Assembly: GCF_007992495.1 (NCBI RefSeq)
Contig: NZ_BKAJ01000031.1
Location: forward strand, 178,267 to 242,266
Direction of reading: 5' to 3'
Length of the DNA stretch: 64,000 nucleotides
From: Reyranella soli
Lineage (GTDB): Bacteria; Pseudomonadota; Alphaproteobacteria; Reyranellales; Reyranellaceae
Each line of letters opens with the position of its first letter. Position 1 is the stretch's first letter. The notes beneath the pieces were generated by a model, which did not search any database, was not told the DNA's origin, and worked only from the letters and a program-made list of their open reading frames with translations. The translations under genes were made by a program, and so were the position numbers. Below are positions 50,850 through 60,204 of the stretch, piece by piece.

Positions 50850-52586
50850 CTACTCAGCCGCGATGGCGCGCAGCTTGGCGGTCTCGCCTTCGTCGACCGT
50901 GCCGTCGTCGTTCACCGCAACGCCATAGTCGCGGCGCGCTGCCTCGCTCGAGATGAATCCCTGACGTACGTCCTCGGCAACGACCGCGGCCGGCCGCTTG
51001 CGCGGGTTGCCCAATCCACCGCCGCCCGGCATGGCGATGATCACGCGGTCCTTCGACGGCACTTCCTGCAGGCCCTTGCCGCGCAGCACCTTGCCCGACG
51101 ACAGGGTCAGCGAGCCCGCCTTGCCGGCGAGGCCGCCTTCGCGGCCGCGCGCCGGATGGTCGATGCGGTCGTAGTAGGCGCTGAGCGCAAACGGCGCCTT
51201 GTCGAGCGTGCCGACCTCCATGATCTGGCCCAGCCCGCCGCGGAACTCGCCGGCGCCTCCGGAATCCTGGCGGTACTCCTTGCGCCACACGACGATTGGC
51301 GACACCGCCTCGTTGACCTCGATCGGCACGTTCTTGACGCCGCTCGGGAACGCCGTGGCCGACAGCCCGTCGGCGCCCGGCCGCGCGCCGGTTCCGCCGG
51401 CATGGAAGCTCATGACACTGAACGGCTTGGCGTGCACGGTCTCGGACGGATCGCCGCCCGTCGAGCCCGGCCCGCCCAGGGCGAACAGGTTCCACAGGCA
51501 TGACGTGCCCTCGGCCGGCACCTGGCCGCCCAGCGCCTGGTGCAGGCAGCCGAACATCACGTCGGGCAGCATCTGGCCGGTGACGTGGCGCGCCGCGACG
51601 GGCGCGGGCTTCTGGGCATTGAGGATCGAGTCCGGCGGCGCGGTGACACGGATCACCGACAGCGAGCCCTCGTTATTGGGCACCTTGGGCGCCACGATGC
51701 ACTTCACGCCGAACGAGGCGTAGGCCTCGGTGTAGCAGACCGGCACGTTGATGCCGAAGGCCGACACGCCCGAGGTGCCGGCGAAGTCGACGTCGATGCC
51801 GCTGTCGCCGATCGTCATGGTGGCGACCAGGTCGATCGGCTTGTCGGCGCCGTCGACACGCATGGAGTATTTGTAGGTGCCGGGCTTGATCTTGCGAATC
51901 AGCTCGAGCGAGGCCTGCTTGGACTTCTCGAGCACATGCGCGCCAAGACGATCGAGATCGTCGATGGCGAACTCGTCCATCATCTCGATCAGGCGGCGGC
52001 AGCCGATTTCGTTGCAGGTCGCCAGCGAGTAGAGGTCGCCCACGACCTGGATCGGCTCGCGCACATTGGCGCTCACGATCTCGACCAGCGTCTCGTCGAC
52101 CTTGCCCTCGCGGGCGAAGCGCATCAGCGGGATATAGAGGCCTTCCTCGTAGACCTGGCGCGCATCGGTGGTCATGCCGCGGCCGCCGATATCGACGACG
52201 TGGCAGGTCGAGGCGAACATCGCCACCATCTTGCCGCGCCGGAAGGTCGGCGTGACGAAGGTGAAGTCGTGCAGATGGCCGGTGCCCTTCCACGGGTCGT
52301 TGGTCAGGAAGATGTCGCCTTCCTTCATGGTGTGGGCCGGGAACTTCGCCAGGAAGTGGCGCACGGCGCGGGCCATCGAGTTGATGTGGCCCGGCGTGCC
52401 GGTGACGGCCTGGGCCAGCATGTCGCCCTTGAGATCGAACACGCCGGCGGAAAGATCGCCGGCTTCGCGCGTCGATGTCGAGAAGCCGGTGCGGATCAAG
52501 GCCAGCGCCTGCTCCTCGACGACCGCGATCAGGCGGTCCCACATCAGCTGCAGGCGAATGGGCGAAAGCGGATCGTTGAAGCTCAT
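50850..52586 (-). CDS. hyuB: Hydantoinase B/oxoprolinase family subunit
   Basis: 578 residues, the normal size for HyuB. Signatures: DPLSPIRLQLMWDRLIAVVEEQ, TSTREAGDLSAGVFD, ITNDPWKGTGHLHDFTFVTPTF-type segment (LTNDPWKGTGH), HVVDIGGRGM, and AMPGGGGLGNPRKR near the C-terminus. Together with HyuA it forms ATP-dependent cyclic-amide hydrolases such as N-methylhydantoinase. It overlaps hyuA by 4 bases and precedes an LLM gene by 14. Acetone-carboxylase-beta relatives are an alternative, but no third carboxylase subunit is present. Confidence 0.93.
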   Translation of the reverse strand: MSFNDPLSPIRLQLMWDRLIAVVEEQALALIRTGFSTSTREAGDLSAGVFDLKGDMLAQAVTGTPGHINSMARAVRHFLAKFPAHTMKEGDIFLTNDPWKGTGHLHDFTFVTPTFRRGKMVAMFASTCHVVDIGGRGMTTDARQVYEEGLYIPLMRFAREGKVDETLVEIVSANVREPIQVVGDLYSLATCNEIGCRRLIEMMDEFAIDDLDRLGAHVLEKSKQASLELIRKIKPGTYKYSMRVDGADKPIDLVATMTIGDSGIDVDFAGTSGVSAFGINVPVCYTEAYASFGVKCIVAPKVPNNEGSLSVIRVTAPPDSILNAQKPAPVAARHVTGQMLPDVMFGCLHQALGGQVPAEGTSCLWNLFALGGPGSTGGDPSETVHAKPFSVMSFHAGGTGARPGADGLSATAFPSGVKNVPIEVNEAVSPIVVWRKEYRQDSGGAGEFRGGLGQIMEVGTLDKAPFALSAYYDRIDHPARGREGGLAGKAGSLTLSSGKVLRGKGLQEVPSKDRVIIAMPGGGGLGNPRKRPAAVVAEDVRQGFISSEAARRDYGVAVNDDGTVDEGETAKLRAIAAE

Positions 52587-54661
52587 GGCTGCACCTTCTC
52601 CATCAGGATGGCGCCGATCGGGTTGATCCTCGCGGCGAAGCTTTTCGGAACGATGGTTGTCGTCTCGTCCTCGGCGATGACGGCAGGGCCGGGTACGAGG
52701 CTGCCGATCGACAGATCGGCGCGGTGATAGACTTGGACGGTCTTCATGTCCTGGTCGGCCGGGTCGTAGACGGCGCGGCTGGAACGCGCCGCGGCGGGCT
52801 TGTCGGCCGGCTGCGGCGGCGCCTTGGGTTGATCCGGCTGCTCGGCGGCGAGCCTCAGCGTCCAGTTCATGATCTCGACATCGAGGCCGGGGATCGTCCG
52901 GCCGAAGGTCGCGGCGTAGCCGTCCTCGTAGAGCTTCACCAGTTTTTCGCGCGACGACGCGTCGAACGCGCCGGGCGGCATGCTGACGGTGATCTCGTGA
53001 CCCTGGCCGCGATAGCGCATGTCGGCGGTGCGCGTCTCGATCAGCTTTGCTTCAGGCGCGCCCGCCTTGACCACGGCCTCGGCCTCGGCGCGCATCTCGG
53101 CGAACAGCTTGTTGACGTAGGCCGGGTCGAAATTCTGGTCGAGTTGGACGTAGCGGCTGCGCACGACCTCGTAGGCGACCGGCGCCATCAGGAAGCCGAC
53201 GGCCGAGCCCACGCCCGCGCCGCTCGGCACCATGACGCGGCGGATGCCGAGCTTCTCGGCCAGCCGTGCGGCATGGATGGGCGCGGCGCCGCCGAAGGCG
53301 ATCATGGTGCGGTCCTGCAGCTCCTTGCCGCGCTCGACGGCATGGACGCGCGCGGCGTTGGCCATGTTCTCCTCGACGATCTCGCTCACGCCGAAAGCGG
53401 CATCGATGCGCTTCAGGCCGAGCGGCGTGCCGACCGACTTGTCGACGGCATTGCCCGCCTTGTCGGGCGAGAGCGTGATCGAGCCGCCGGCGAAGTAGCC
53501 GGGATCGATGCGGCCCAGCACGACGTCGGCATCGGTCACGGTAGGCTCGGCGCCGCCGCGGCCGTAGCTCGCGGGGCCCGGCTCGGCACCGGCGCTCTCG
53601 GGGCCGACGTTCACGCGTGACAGCGAATCGACGGAAGCGATCGAGCCGCCGCCCGCGCCGATCTCGACCATCTCGATGACGGGGATGCGCAGGGGCAGGC
53701 CGCTGCCCTTGAGGAAGCGGTACTGCCGCGCGACCTCGAAGAAGCGCGAATGCTGCGGCTCGCCATTGTCGATAAGGCAGATCTTGGCCGTGGTGCCGCC
53801 CATGTCGAACGACAGAACCTTGTCGAGGCCGCACTGCCGCGCCAGCGCGGCGGCCAGGATGGCGCCGCCGGCGGGGCCGGATTCGACCAGCCGGATCGGG
53901 AATTTGCGGGCGGTCTCGAGCGCGGCCAGGCCGCCGCCCGAGGTGATCAGGAAGAGAGGGCAGCCCACGCCTTTCTTACGCAGCGCCTCGTCGAGGCGGC
54001 CGAGATAGCGGTCCATCACCGGCTGGACGTAGGCGTTGGCCACTGCGGTCGACCAGCGCTCGTATTCGCGGATCTCGGGTGACACTTCGCTGGACAGCGT
54101 GATCGACACGCCGGGCAGCAGTTCCGAAAGAATGTCGCGTGTGCGCCGCTCATGCTTGCCGTCGAGATAGGCGTGCATATAGCCGACCGCGATCGCCTCG
54201 ATGCCCTGGGCCTTGAGCTTGGGCGCCAGCGCCCGCACGGCCGCCTCGTCGAGCGGGATCAGCACGTTGCCGCGGCCGTCCATGCGCTCGGGCACGCCGA
54301 AGCGCCATTCGCGCGGCACCAGCGGCGGCGGCTTCTGCATGAAGATGTCGTACTGCTCGAAGCGGTGCTCGAAGGCGATCTCGATGGAATCGCGGAAGCC
54401 CTCGGTGACGATCAGCGCCGTCTTGGCGCCCTTGCGCTCGATGATGGCGTTGGTGGCGAGCGTCGTGCCGTGGATGATCAGGCTGAGGTCCGACGGTTTC
54501 AGTTTGGCGAGCATCAGGATCTGCTCAACGCCGCTCAGCACGCCTTCCTCGGGCGCGCGCGTCGTGGTCAGGACTTTCACGCTCTCGCGCTTGCCGTCCC
54601 ATTCCAGCGCCAGGTCGGTGAAGGTTCCGCCGATGTCGACTGCCAATCTTGCTTTTTCCAT
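52583..54661 (-). CDS. hyuA: Hydantoinase A/oxoprolinase family subunit
   Basis: 692 residues. An actin-like ATPase fold: phosphate-binding LAVDIGGTFTDLAL at the N-terminus, HGTTLATNAIIERKGAK, DMGGTTAKICLIDNGEP, and VEIGAGGGSIASVD. It couples ATP hydrolysis to ring opening of a cyclic amide (5-oxoproline, hydantoin and relatives). It begins 3 bases after livF and overlaps hyuB by 4, so import and hydrolysis are encoded on one message. 5-oxoprolinase is usually a fused protein in other lineages; here the subunits are separate. Confidence 0.94.
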   Translation of the reverse strand: MEKARLAVDIGGTFTDLALEWDGKRESVKVLTTTRAPEEGVLSGVEQILMLAKLKPSDLSLIIHGTTLATNAIIERKGAKTALIVTEGFRDSIEIAFEHRFEQYDIFMQKPPPLVPREWRFGVPERMDGRGNVLIPLDEAAVRALAPKLKAQGIEAIAVGYMHAYLDGKHERRTRDILSELLPGVSITLSSEVSPEIREYERWSTAVANAYVQPVMDRYLGRLDEALRKKGVGCPLFLITSGGGLAALETARKFPIRLVESGPAGGAILAAALARQCGLDKVLSFDMGGTTAKICLIDNGEPQHSRFFEVARQYRFLKGSGLPLRIPVIEMVEIGAGGGSIASVDSLSRVNVGPESAGAEPGPASYGRGGAEPTVTDADVVLGRIDPGYFAGGSITLSPDKAGNAVDKSVGTPLGLKRIDAAFGVSEIVEENMANAARVHAVERGKELQDRTMIAFGGAAPIHAARLAEKLGIRRVMVPSGAGVGSAVGFLMAPVAYEVVRSRYVQLDQNFDPAYVNKLFAEMRAEAEAVVKAGAPEAKLIETRTADMRYRGQGHEITVSMPPGAFDASSREKLVKLYEDGYAATFGRTIPGLDVEIMNWTLRLAAEQPDQPKAPPQPADKPAAARSSRAVYDPADQDMKTVQVYHRADLSIGSLVPGPAVIAEDETTTIVPKSFAARINPIGAILMEKVQP

Positions 54662-54664
54662 GAC

Positions 54665-55396
54665 CTATGCCGCTGTCTGATGAATGTTGCCGCCGAGATA
54701 GGCCTGCTTGATGCGCGGATCGCTGCGCACCTCGTCCGCCGGGCCTTCCATGAAAAGCCGGCCCTGTTCCATGACCAGGGCGCGGTCGGAGATCAGCAAG
54801 GCGCCGCGCACGTTCTGCTCGACCACCAGGACGGTGACGCCGCTCGACGCGATGCGTTGCACGGTGGTGAAGACATCGCCCTGCATCTTGGGCGACAGGC
54901 CGAGCGAGGGCTCGTCGAGGAGCAGCAGTGCCGGCTCGACCAGGAGCACCATGGCCATTTCCAGGATCTGCTGCTCGCCGCCCGACAGGTTGCCGGCATC
55001 GGTGCGCCATTTCTGCTGCAGCATGGGGAACGAGCCGGTGACGCGGTCGATGGCGGAGCCGTGCACCGCCTTGGGCAGGGTGTAGCAGCCCATCTTCAGG
55101 TTCTCGGCCACCGACATCGCCGGGAAATTGCAACGGCCCTGCGGCACGAAGCCGACGCCGCGCTTGAGCCGCTCCCACGGTGGCAGGCGCTCGATGGTCT
55201 CGCCCTTGAAGACGATCTGGCCGGAGAAGAAGCGGTTGGTGCCGTAAATGGCGCGGAGCAGCGTCGATTTGCCCGCGCCGTTGCCGCCGATCAGCGTCGT
55301 GATCGTGCCCGCCTGCAGACGGGCGGAGAACTCGCGCACGATCTGGACACCGCCGTAGCCAGCCGTGACCGAGACCAGTTCGAGTGCGGGGTTCAT
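54665..55396 (-). CDS. livF: ABC transporter ATPase, LivF-like
   Basis: 243 residues. Walker A GGNGAGKST, signature LSGGEQQ, Walker B LLLDEPSLGLSP and the switch histidine region VVEQNV are in place and typical of LivF, the shorter ATPase of branched-chain-type importers. The C-terminus ends with IKQAYLGG. It works with LivG at the inner membrane to drive uptake. It overlaps livG by 4 bases. The true substrate is probably not a branched amino acid given the hyuAB neighbours. Confidence 0.94.
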   Translation of the reverse strand: MNPALELVSVTAGYGGVQIVREFSARLQAGTITTLIGGNGAGKSTLLRAIYGTNRFFSGQIVFKGETIERLPPWERLKRGVGFVPQGRCNFPAMSVAENLKMGCYTLPKAVHGSAIDRVTGSFPMLQQKWRTDAGNLSGGEQQILEMAMVLLVEPALLLLDEPSLGLSPKMQGDVFTTVQRIASSGVTVLVVEQNVRGALLISDRALVMEQGRLFMEGPADEVRSDPRIKQAYLGGNIHQTAA

Positions 55397-56190
55397 GCCG
55401 CGCCTCGCATCTCTGCCTCGGCCATCTCCGGCGTCATGCCGAGATAGGCTTCCAGCACACGAGGATCGGTGTGGATTTCGGCGGCTGTGCCTTCGGCGAG
55501 CTTCTTGCCCTGGTCGAGCACGATCACGCGATGGCAGAGGTTGGTGATGAACTCGACATTGTGCTCGACGATCAGGAAGGTCTCGCCGGCGCGGTTGAGC
55601 GCGGCCAGGGCCACCTCGATCTCGCGGATGCGCGTGGGATTGACGCCAGCCACCGGCTCGTCGAGCACGACGATCTTGGGATGCGGCATCAGCGCTGCGG
55701 CGAGCGCTACAAGCTTCTTCTGGCCGTAGGACAGGATGCCGGTCTCGATCTCCCAGTAGCGCTTCAGGCCGATCAACTCGACCAGTTCGCGCGCGCGCAC
55801 CTCGGCCTTGTCGACGGCCTGGCGATAGCGCCGGGTGCGCAGGAACTCGTCGATCCAGGTGGCGGGGTCGAACTGCTGGGCCGCAATGGCGAGGTTGTCG
55901 CGCAGGCTCAGCCGCTCGTAGATACGCACCGTCTGGAAGGTGCGCATCAGGCCGGCGCGGGCGATTTGATGGGCAGGCAGGCCGGTGATGTCGTTGCCCG
56001 CCAGCACGACCTCACCGCTGTCGCGCTTCTGGAAGCCCGAGATGCAGTCGATGGCCGTGCTCTTGCCCGAGCCGTTGGGCCCGATCAGGCCGGTGACGCT
56101 GCCGGCCTCAACCGCGAACGACACGCCGTCCAGCGCATGCACGCCGGCGTACGACTTGCGCAGCTCGGTGACTTGCAGAATGGCGCTCAT
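55393..56190 (-). CDS. livG: ABC transporter ATPase, LivG-like
   Basis: 265 residues from ATG 56190; the frame is open upstream only antisense to livM's frame. Walker A GPNGSGKST, the LivG-specific RTFQTVRIYERLS, signature LSYGQKKL (in place of LSGGQ), Walker B VVLDEPVAGVNP, and switch VEHNVEF. The C-terminal AYLGM segment is standard. It overlaps both livM and livF by 4 bases, indicating strict co-translation of the importer. Confidence 0.94.
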   Translation of the reverse strand: MSAILQVTELRKSYAGVHALDGVSFAVEAGSVTGLIGPNGSGKSTAIDCISGFQKRDSGEVVLAGNDITGLPAHQIARAGLMRTFQTVRIYERLSLRDNLAIAAQQFDPATWIDEFLRTRRYRQAVDKAEVRARELVELIGLKRYWEIETGILSYGQKKLVALAAALMPHPKIVVLDEPVAGVNPTRIREIEVALAALNRAGETFLIVEHNVEFITNLCHRVIVLDQGKKLAEGTAAEIHTDPRVLEAYLGMTPEMAEAEMRGAA

Positions 56191-57128
56191 CGCAGCTGCT
56201 CGCGCATGCGGGCGATCTGGCGCTCGCGCAGCCAGCCCGCCACGCCCGTCGGCATGACGAACATGGCGACCACCAGGATCACGCCGTAGATGATCATGCG
56301 GAAGTCGGCCGAGAAGCGCAGCATTTCCGGCAGGGCCGACAGTGCGATACCGGCCGCGACCACGCCCCAGAAGCTTCCGGCGCCGCCGATGATCACGATG
56401 ATCAGGAAGGTCTGCATGTAATAGAAGTCGAGGAACAGCGGGTCGATGATGCCGAGGTGGAAAGTGAAGACGCCGCCCGCCGCACCGGTGACCGCCGCGC
56501 TGATGGCGAAGGCCGAGAGCTTGTAGGGCATCGGCGCGATGCCCTGGGCGCGCACCAGCGGCTCGTTCTGCTTGATGGCGACCAGGGTGCGGCCGATGCG
56601 CGAGCTGCACAGCGCATAGAGGAAGCCCAGCATCGCCACCGAGAACGCCCACGCCACCCAGTAGTACTGGGCCGTGGTCGCGAAGTGGTAGCCGAAGGCC
56701 GAGGGCTTGGGCAGGTTGGGGATGCCGAGCGGCCCGCGCGTCAGATCGACCCAGTCGCGCGCGATCAGCGTGACCAGCAAGGCGAAGGTGAGCGTCATGA
56801 TCACGAAGGCATGGCGGTTGGTGCGCAAGGTCGGATAGCCGATCGCCAGCGCCACGACGGCGTTGACCAGCGCGGCCCACAGAACGCCCCACCAGAAATT
56901 GCCGCCGAAGGTGACGACGGTGAGCGCCGTCACGTAGCCGCCGATGCCCCAGAAGCCGAGCTGGGCGAAGGACAGGAGGCCGGTGAAGCCGTAGATCAGG
57001 TTGAGCGCCGCCGCGGCGACGGTGAAGATCAGCGCCGAGATGCCGACGCCGATGATGTAGTTCGACGACGTCAACAGCGGCAGGGCAGCGAAGGCAAGCG
57101 CTGCGATGAGGGCAATGGCGAGCTTCAT
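56187..57128 (-). CDS. livM: ABC transporter permease, LivM-like
   Basis: 313 residues with eight or nine hydrophobic segments. LNLIYGFTGLLSFAQLGFWGIGGY is the LivM hallmark, and GRTLVAIKQNEPLVRAQGI is the cytoplasmic EAA-like coupling loop. Ends RERQIARMREQLR. It pairs with LivH to form the inner-membrane channel. ATG 57128 overlaps livH by 4 bases. Confidence 0.94.
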   Translation of the reverse strand: MKLAIALIAALAFAALPLLTSSNYIIGVGISALIFTVAAAALNLIYGFTGLLSFAQLGFWGIGGYVTALTVVTFGGNFWWGVLWAALVNAVVALAIGYPTLRTNRHAFVIMTLTFALLVTLIARDWVDLTRGPLGIPNLPKPSAFGYHFATTAQYYWVAWAFSVAMLGFLYALCSSRIGRTLVAIKQNEPLVRAQGIAPMPYKLSAFAISAAVTGAAGGVFTFHLGIIDPLFLDFYYMQTFLIIVIIGGAGSFWGVVAAGIALSALPEMLRFSADFRMIIYGVILVVAMFVMPTGVAGWLRERQIARMREQLR

Positions 57129-58012
57129 CCGACGCGCATGCCCCCGCGCTTGAACAGGCCGTCGGGCCGCACGAACAGGATGGCGATCATGATCACGAAG
57201 ACCGCAGCCTCCTGCCAGATGATCTCGTAGAAGCCGCCGATCCAGCTTTCGATCAGGCCGAGCGCGATCGCCGCGACGATGGCGCCGGGGATGTTGCCCA
57301 GGCCGCCGATGATCACCAGGGCGAAGGCCTTGAAGATCAGGAACTGGCCCATGTAGGGCGTGACCAGCTGGATGGGCGAGATGGCCGCGCCCGCAAGGCC
57401 GCACAGGCCCGCCGCCAGCACCACGGCATTGCGCGCCACGACGCGCGGCCGGATGCCGACCATCAGCGCCGCCTCGCGGTTCTGGGCGATGGCGCGCATG
57501 GCGCGGCCGAACTGGGTGTGGCGGAGCACGTGGTAGAGGCCGCCAAAGGCGGCGGCGGCGGCAAGGGCGCCGATGATGCGCGTCCAGGTGATGCGGATCG
57601 AGCCGATCGACACGCCCTCGAAGCCGTACTGGGTGTCGACCATGCGCGGCGTCGCCGTGAAGAAATACTGCATTACGTGGATGATGATGATCGACAGTCC
57701 CAGCGTGATCAGGATCGAGCGCTCGAACTCGTCGGGCTTGAGCCGCGCCAGCAGCACCTCGTAGATCACGAAGCCGACCAGCATGATGGCCAGGATGGCG
57801 ACGGCGAGCGAGGGCCAGTAGAGCAGGCCCATCACCGGCAGCGCGAAGGTCATGGCATAGGCGCCCAGCATCAGCAGCTCGCCATGCGCGAAATTGATGA
57901 TCTCCATCACGCCGAAGATCAGCGACAGGCCGACGGCGATCAGGGCGTAGATCAATCCGAGGGTGATGCCATTCAACGTGAGCTGGAGAAGATAGACGGC
58001 GTCGACGGTCAT
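57125..58012 (-). CDS. livH: ABC transporter permease, LivH-like
   Basis: 295 residues, highly hydrophobic. NGITLGLIYALIAVGLSLIFGVM and INFAHGELLMLGAY are signature LivH sequences; FGRAMRAIAQNREAALMVGI is the coupling loop. First gene of the seven-gene operon livHMGF-hyuAB-LLM. The ribosome site is poor (GCGAG), but no upstream alternative fits the family start MTVDAVYLLQ. Divergent from the IclR gene. Confidence 0.94.
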   Translation of the reverse strand: MTVDAVYLLQLTLNGITLGLIYALIAVGLSLIFGVMEIINFAHGELLMLGAYAMTFALPVMGLLYWPSLAVAILAIMLVGFVIYEVLLARLKPDEFERSILITLGLSIIIIHVMQYFFTATPRMVDTQYGFEGVSIGSIRITWTRIIGALAAAAAFGGLYHVLRHTQFGRAMRAIAQNREAALMVGIRPRVVARNAVVLAAGLCGLAGAAISPIQLVTPYMGQFLIFKAFALVIIGGLGNIPGAIVAAIALGLIESWIGGFYEIIWQEAAVFVIMIAILFVRPDGLFKRGGMRVG

Positions 58013-58120
58013 GAGGCTCGCAGCGTTGCAATTCCTGGACCACCAAAACGCGAACGCGACCGTGGCCGATGTGCGTTGACAGATAATCAAGAATCCTGCG
58101 AACGTGCAACTATCGCAACG
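58013..58120. promoter_or_regulatory. Divergent promoter region of liv-hyu operon and iclR-like gene
   Basis: A 108-base space between opposite starts, noticeably more AT-rich than the surroundings (GATAATCAAGAAT). A TTGACA sits at 58076-58081 on the plus strand, but no well-spaced TATAAT is evident. As IclR-type regulators usually bind next to their own gene, this is the expected operator of the whole locus. No clear palindrome could be pinned down. Confidence 0.5.
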
Positions 58121-58999
58121 ATGTACCGATATTCGGAACAACGAGCCGGCACCCGCCGCACCATCTCCCCACCGCGCCCGGCACGTTCGGGCTCGCAGTC
58201 GCTGGAGCGCGGGCTCGACATCCTGGAGATGATCGAGGCCGAGAACGGCGACATCGGCGTGCGCGAGCTGGCGCGGCGCCTGGAGCTCAGCCCGACCATC
58301 GTGCAGCGGCTGGTGTCGTCGCTCGCCGTCCGCGGCTATATCGAGAAGAACACCGAAACCTCGCGCTATCGGCTGGGTCACCGCTCGATGATCCTGGGGG
58401 CGAGCGGCGAGCGCGGCGTCGACTATCTCGTGACGGCGCGGCGCGAGCTCGATCGCCTGGCGCACGAGCACAGTCTCAACGGCTTCGTTTCGGTCTTGCG
58501 CTCCGGCCGTGCCATCTACCTGCTGGCCGTGCAGGCCGACGGCCTCGCCATCCGGGTCAGCATCGGCAGCGAGATGGCCTTGCACAGCACGGCGGCCGGC
58601 AAGGTGCTGCTGGCGGCGCTCGACGACGGCGAGGTCCGCAAGGTTCTGGGCCATCGCAGGCTTCTGGCCATCACGCCGCACACCGTTACCGATCCGGCGG
58701 CGTTGATCGCCTCGCTCGCCAAGGTGAGGCGCCAGGGCTACGCCACGGTCGTCGAGGAGAACATTCCGGGGGTCCTGTCGGTCGGCGCGCCGATCACCGA
58801 TCGCACCGGCGCTGTCGTGGCCGCGCTCAGTGTGGCCTTTCCCAAATATCTGGAAAGCGGCCTGACCTTGCAGGGGAGCATTCCCCTGGTGACGGCGGCG
58901 GCGCTGCGCATCTCGCGCACGCTGGGCGCCGGAGAGCTTGGCATGCCGCCTGCTACGCGTTTGACTGCTCTTGGGGAGCGCAACGGAGGGAAGAGATGA
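58121..58999 (+). CDS. IclR-family transcriptional regulator
   Basis: 292 residues. A winged helix-turn-helix (SLERGLDILEMIE, then IGVRELARRLELSPTIVQRLVSSLAVRGYIEK, about residues 28-78) is followed by the IclR effector domain (110-270) with YRLGHRSMILG and STAAGKVLLAAL. A cytosolic homodimer that probably senses the transported compound or a breakdown product and controls both divergent units. Its gene overlaps the binding-protein gene by 4 bases, a tight regulator-sensor link. Confidence 0.93.
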   Translation: MYRYSEQRAGTRRTISPPRPARSGSQSLERGLDILEMIEAENGDIGVRELARRLELSPTIVQRLVSSLAVRGYIEKNTETSRYRLGHRSMILGASGERGVDYLVTARRELDRLAHEHSLNGFVSVLRSGRAIYLLAVQADGLAIRVSIGSEMALHSTAAGKVLLAALDDGEVRKVLGHRRLLAITPHTVTDPAALIASLAKVRRQGYATVVEENIPGVLSVGAPITDRTGAVVAALSVAFPKYLESGLTLQGSIPLVTAAALRISRTLGAGELGMPPATRLTALGERNGGKR

Positions 59000-60138
59000 G
59001 GGTGAGGATTCTGGCGGCGACCGCAATCGCTGCGCTTTGGGGCATGTCTCAGGCGAGCGCGCAGCAGCCGCCGATCCTGATCGGCATATCGACGCCGCAG
59101 ACCGGCGTCGCTGCCGTGGCGTCGGAATGGGAAATGTGGGGCGTCAATCTCGCCGTCGAGGAGATCAACGCCGCCGGCGGCCTTCTCGGTGGCCGCAAGA
59201 TCGAGCTGATGGTGCTCGACAACAAGTGCAACCCCTCCGAGGCAGTCAACGTCGCCAACAAGCTCGTCGAGGCGAAGGTGGTGGCGATCGAGGGGGCGCA
59301 TTGCAGCTCGGCCCATCTCGCCAGCATGAAGATCGTGGCTGACGCCAAGATCCCGATGATCACCGGCATCGCCTCCAACCCGCAGATCACGGCGCTGGCC
59401 GGTCCGGGGCGCAACGAATACTCGTTCCGCATCAGCCCGTCGGACAGCGCGATGATGGAGGCGCTCGGCATCTATCTCGGCAACAAGAAGCAGTGGAAGA
59501 CCGTCGCGATCGTCGGCGAGGACACCGACTTCGGCCGCGGCGGCGCCGACGCCTTCAAGGCGGTGGCCGAGAAGGCGGGCGTGCAGGTCGTGTCGACCGA
59601 CTTCCATCCGCAGAACGCGCCGGACTTCACCAGCATCCTGACGCGCCTGCAGCAGCGCCGGCCCGACGCCATCGCCACCTTCCAGGTCGGCGGCGATTCG
59701 ATCAACTTCCTGCGCCAGGCCATGCAGCTCGGCGTCAAGATCCCCTACACCGGCCGCATCGAGCTCGGCGGGCGCAACCAGCCGATCATCGAGGCCGGCG
59801 GCATGGAGAAGTCGATCAGCGCCTGGACCTACAACGCCACCATCGATTCGCCGCAGAACAAGGCGTTCGTCGAGAAGATCAAGGCCAAGTACAAGTCCGA
59901 GCCCTACCTGCAGACCTGGGGCGGCTACGACGCCATCCGCATCATCGCCCAGGCGATCACCGACTGTAAGTGCACCGACGGCGAAGGCATCAAGAACGCC
60001 ATCAAGAAGATGACCTTCGTCAATGTCATGGGCAAAACCGTAACCTTCGACGACCACAATTCCGCGGGACGCTTCGTGGTCCTGCAAACGGTGCTGGACA
60101 AGAAAGTCGGCGTGGCCGACATCGTTGAGGTGAAATAA
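58996..60138 (+). CDS. Periplasmic substrate-binding protein, LivK/amino-acid type
   Basis: 380 residues. Signal peptide MRVRILAATAIAALWGMSQASA, cleaved before QQPPI. The mature part is a type I periplasmic-binding fold with ILIGISTPQTG, AVEEINAAGGLLGGRKIEL and VAIVGEDTDFGRGGADAF, typical of Leu/Ile/Val-type receptors (PF13458). It delivers ligand to the LivHMGF importer encoded divergently. ACGGAGGGA precedes the ATG that overlaps the iclR-like stop. A GC-rich hairpin follows. Confidence 0.93.
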   Translation: MRVRILAATAIAALWGMSQASAQQPPILIGISTPQTGVAAVASEWEMWGVNLAVEEINAAGGLLGGRKIELMVLDNKCNPSEAVNVANKLVEAKVVAIEGAHCSSAHLASMKIVADAKIPMITGIASNPQITALAGPGRNEYSFRISPSDSAMMEALGIYLGNKKQWKTVAIVGEDTDFGRGGADAFKAVAEKAGVQVVSTDFHPQNAPDFTSILTRLQQRRPDAIATFQVGGDSINFLRQAMQLGVKIPYTGRIELGGRNQPIIEAGGMEKSISAWTYNATIDSPQNKAFVEKIKAKYKSEPYLQTWGGYDAIRIIAQAITDCKCTDGEGIKNAIKKMTFVNVMGKTVTFDDHNSAGRFVVLQTVLDKKVGVADIVEVK

Positions 60139-60156
60139 CCCGGGGGTCCGGCCCAA

Positions 60157-60199
60157 GTCCGTCCCCCCAAAAGGCCACTGGGGCCACCGGGGGACGGAC
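60157..60199 (+). promoter_or_regulatory. GC hairpin overlapping the ribosome site of gnd
   Basis: GTCCGTCCCCC (60157-60167) is the exact inverse complement of GGGGGACGGAC (60189-60199); the loop contains GGCC/GGCC that can pair too. The right arm is the purine-rich stretch 6 bases before the ATG at 60205, so folding would hide the gnd ribosome site. It may serve as a weak terminator of the binding-protein transcript or as a translational attenuator. Confidence 0.55.
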
Positions 60200-60204
60200 G
60201 GCAG

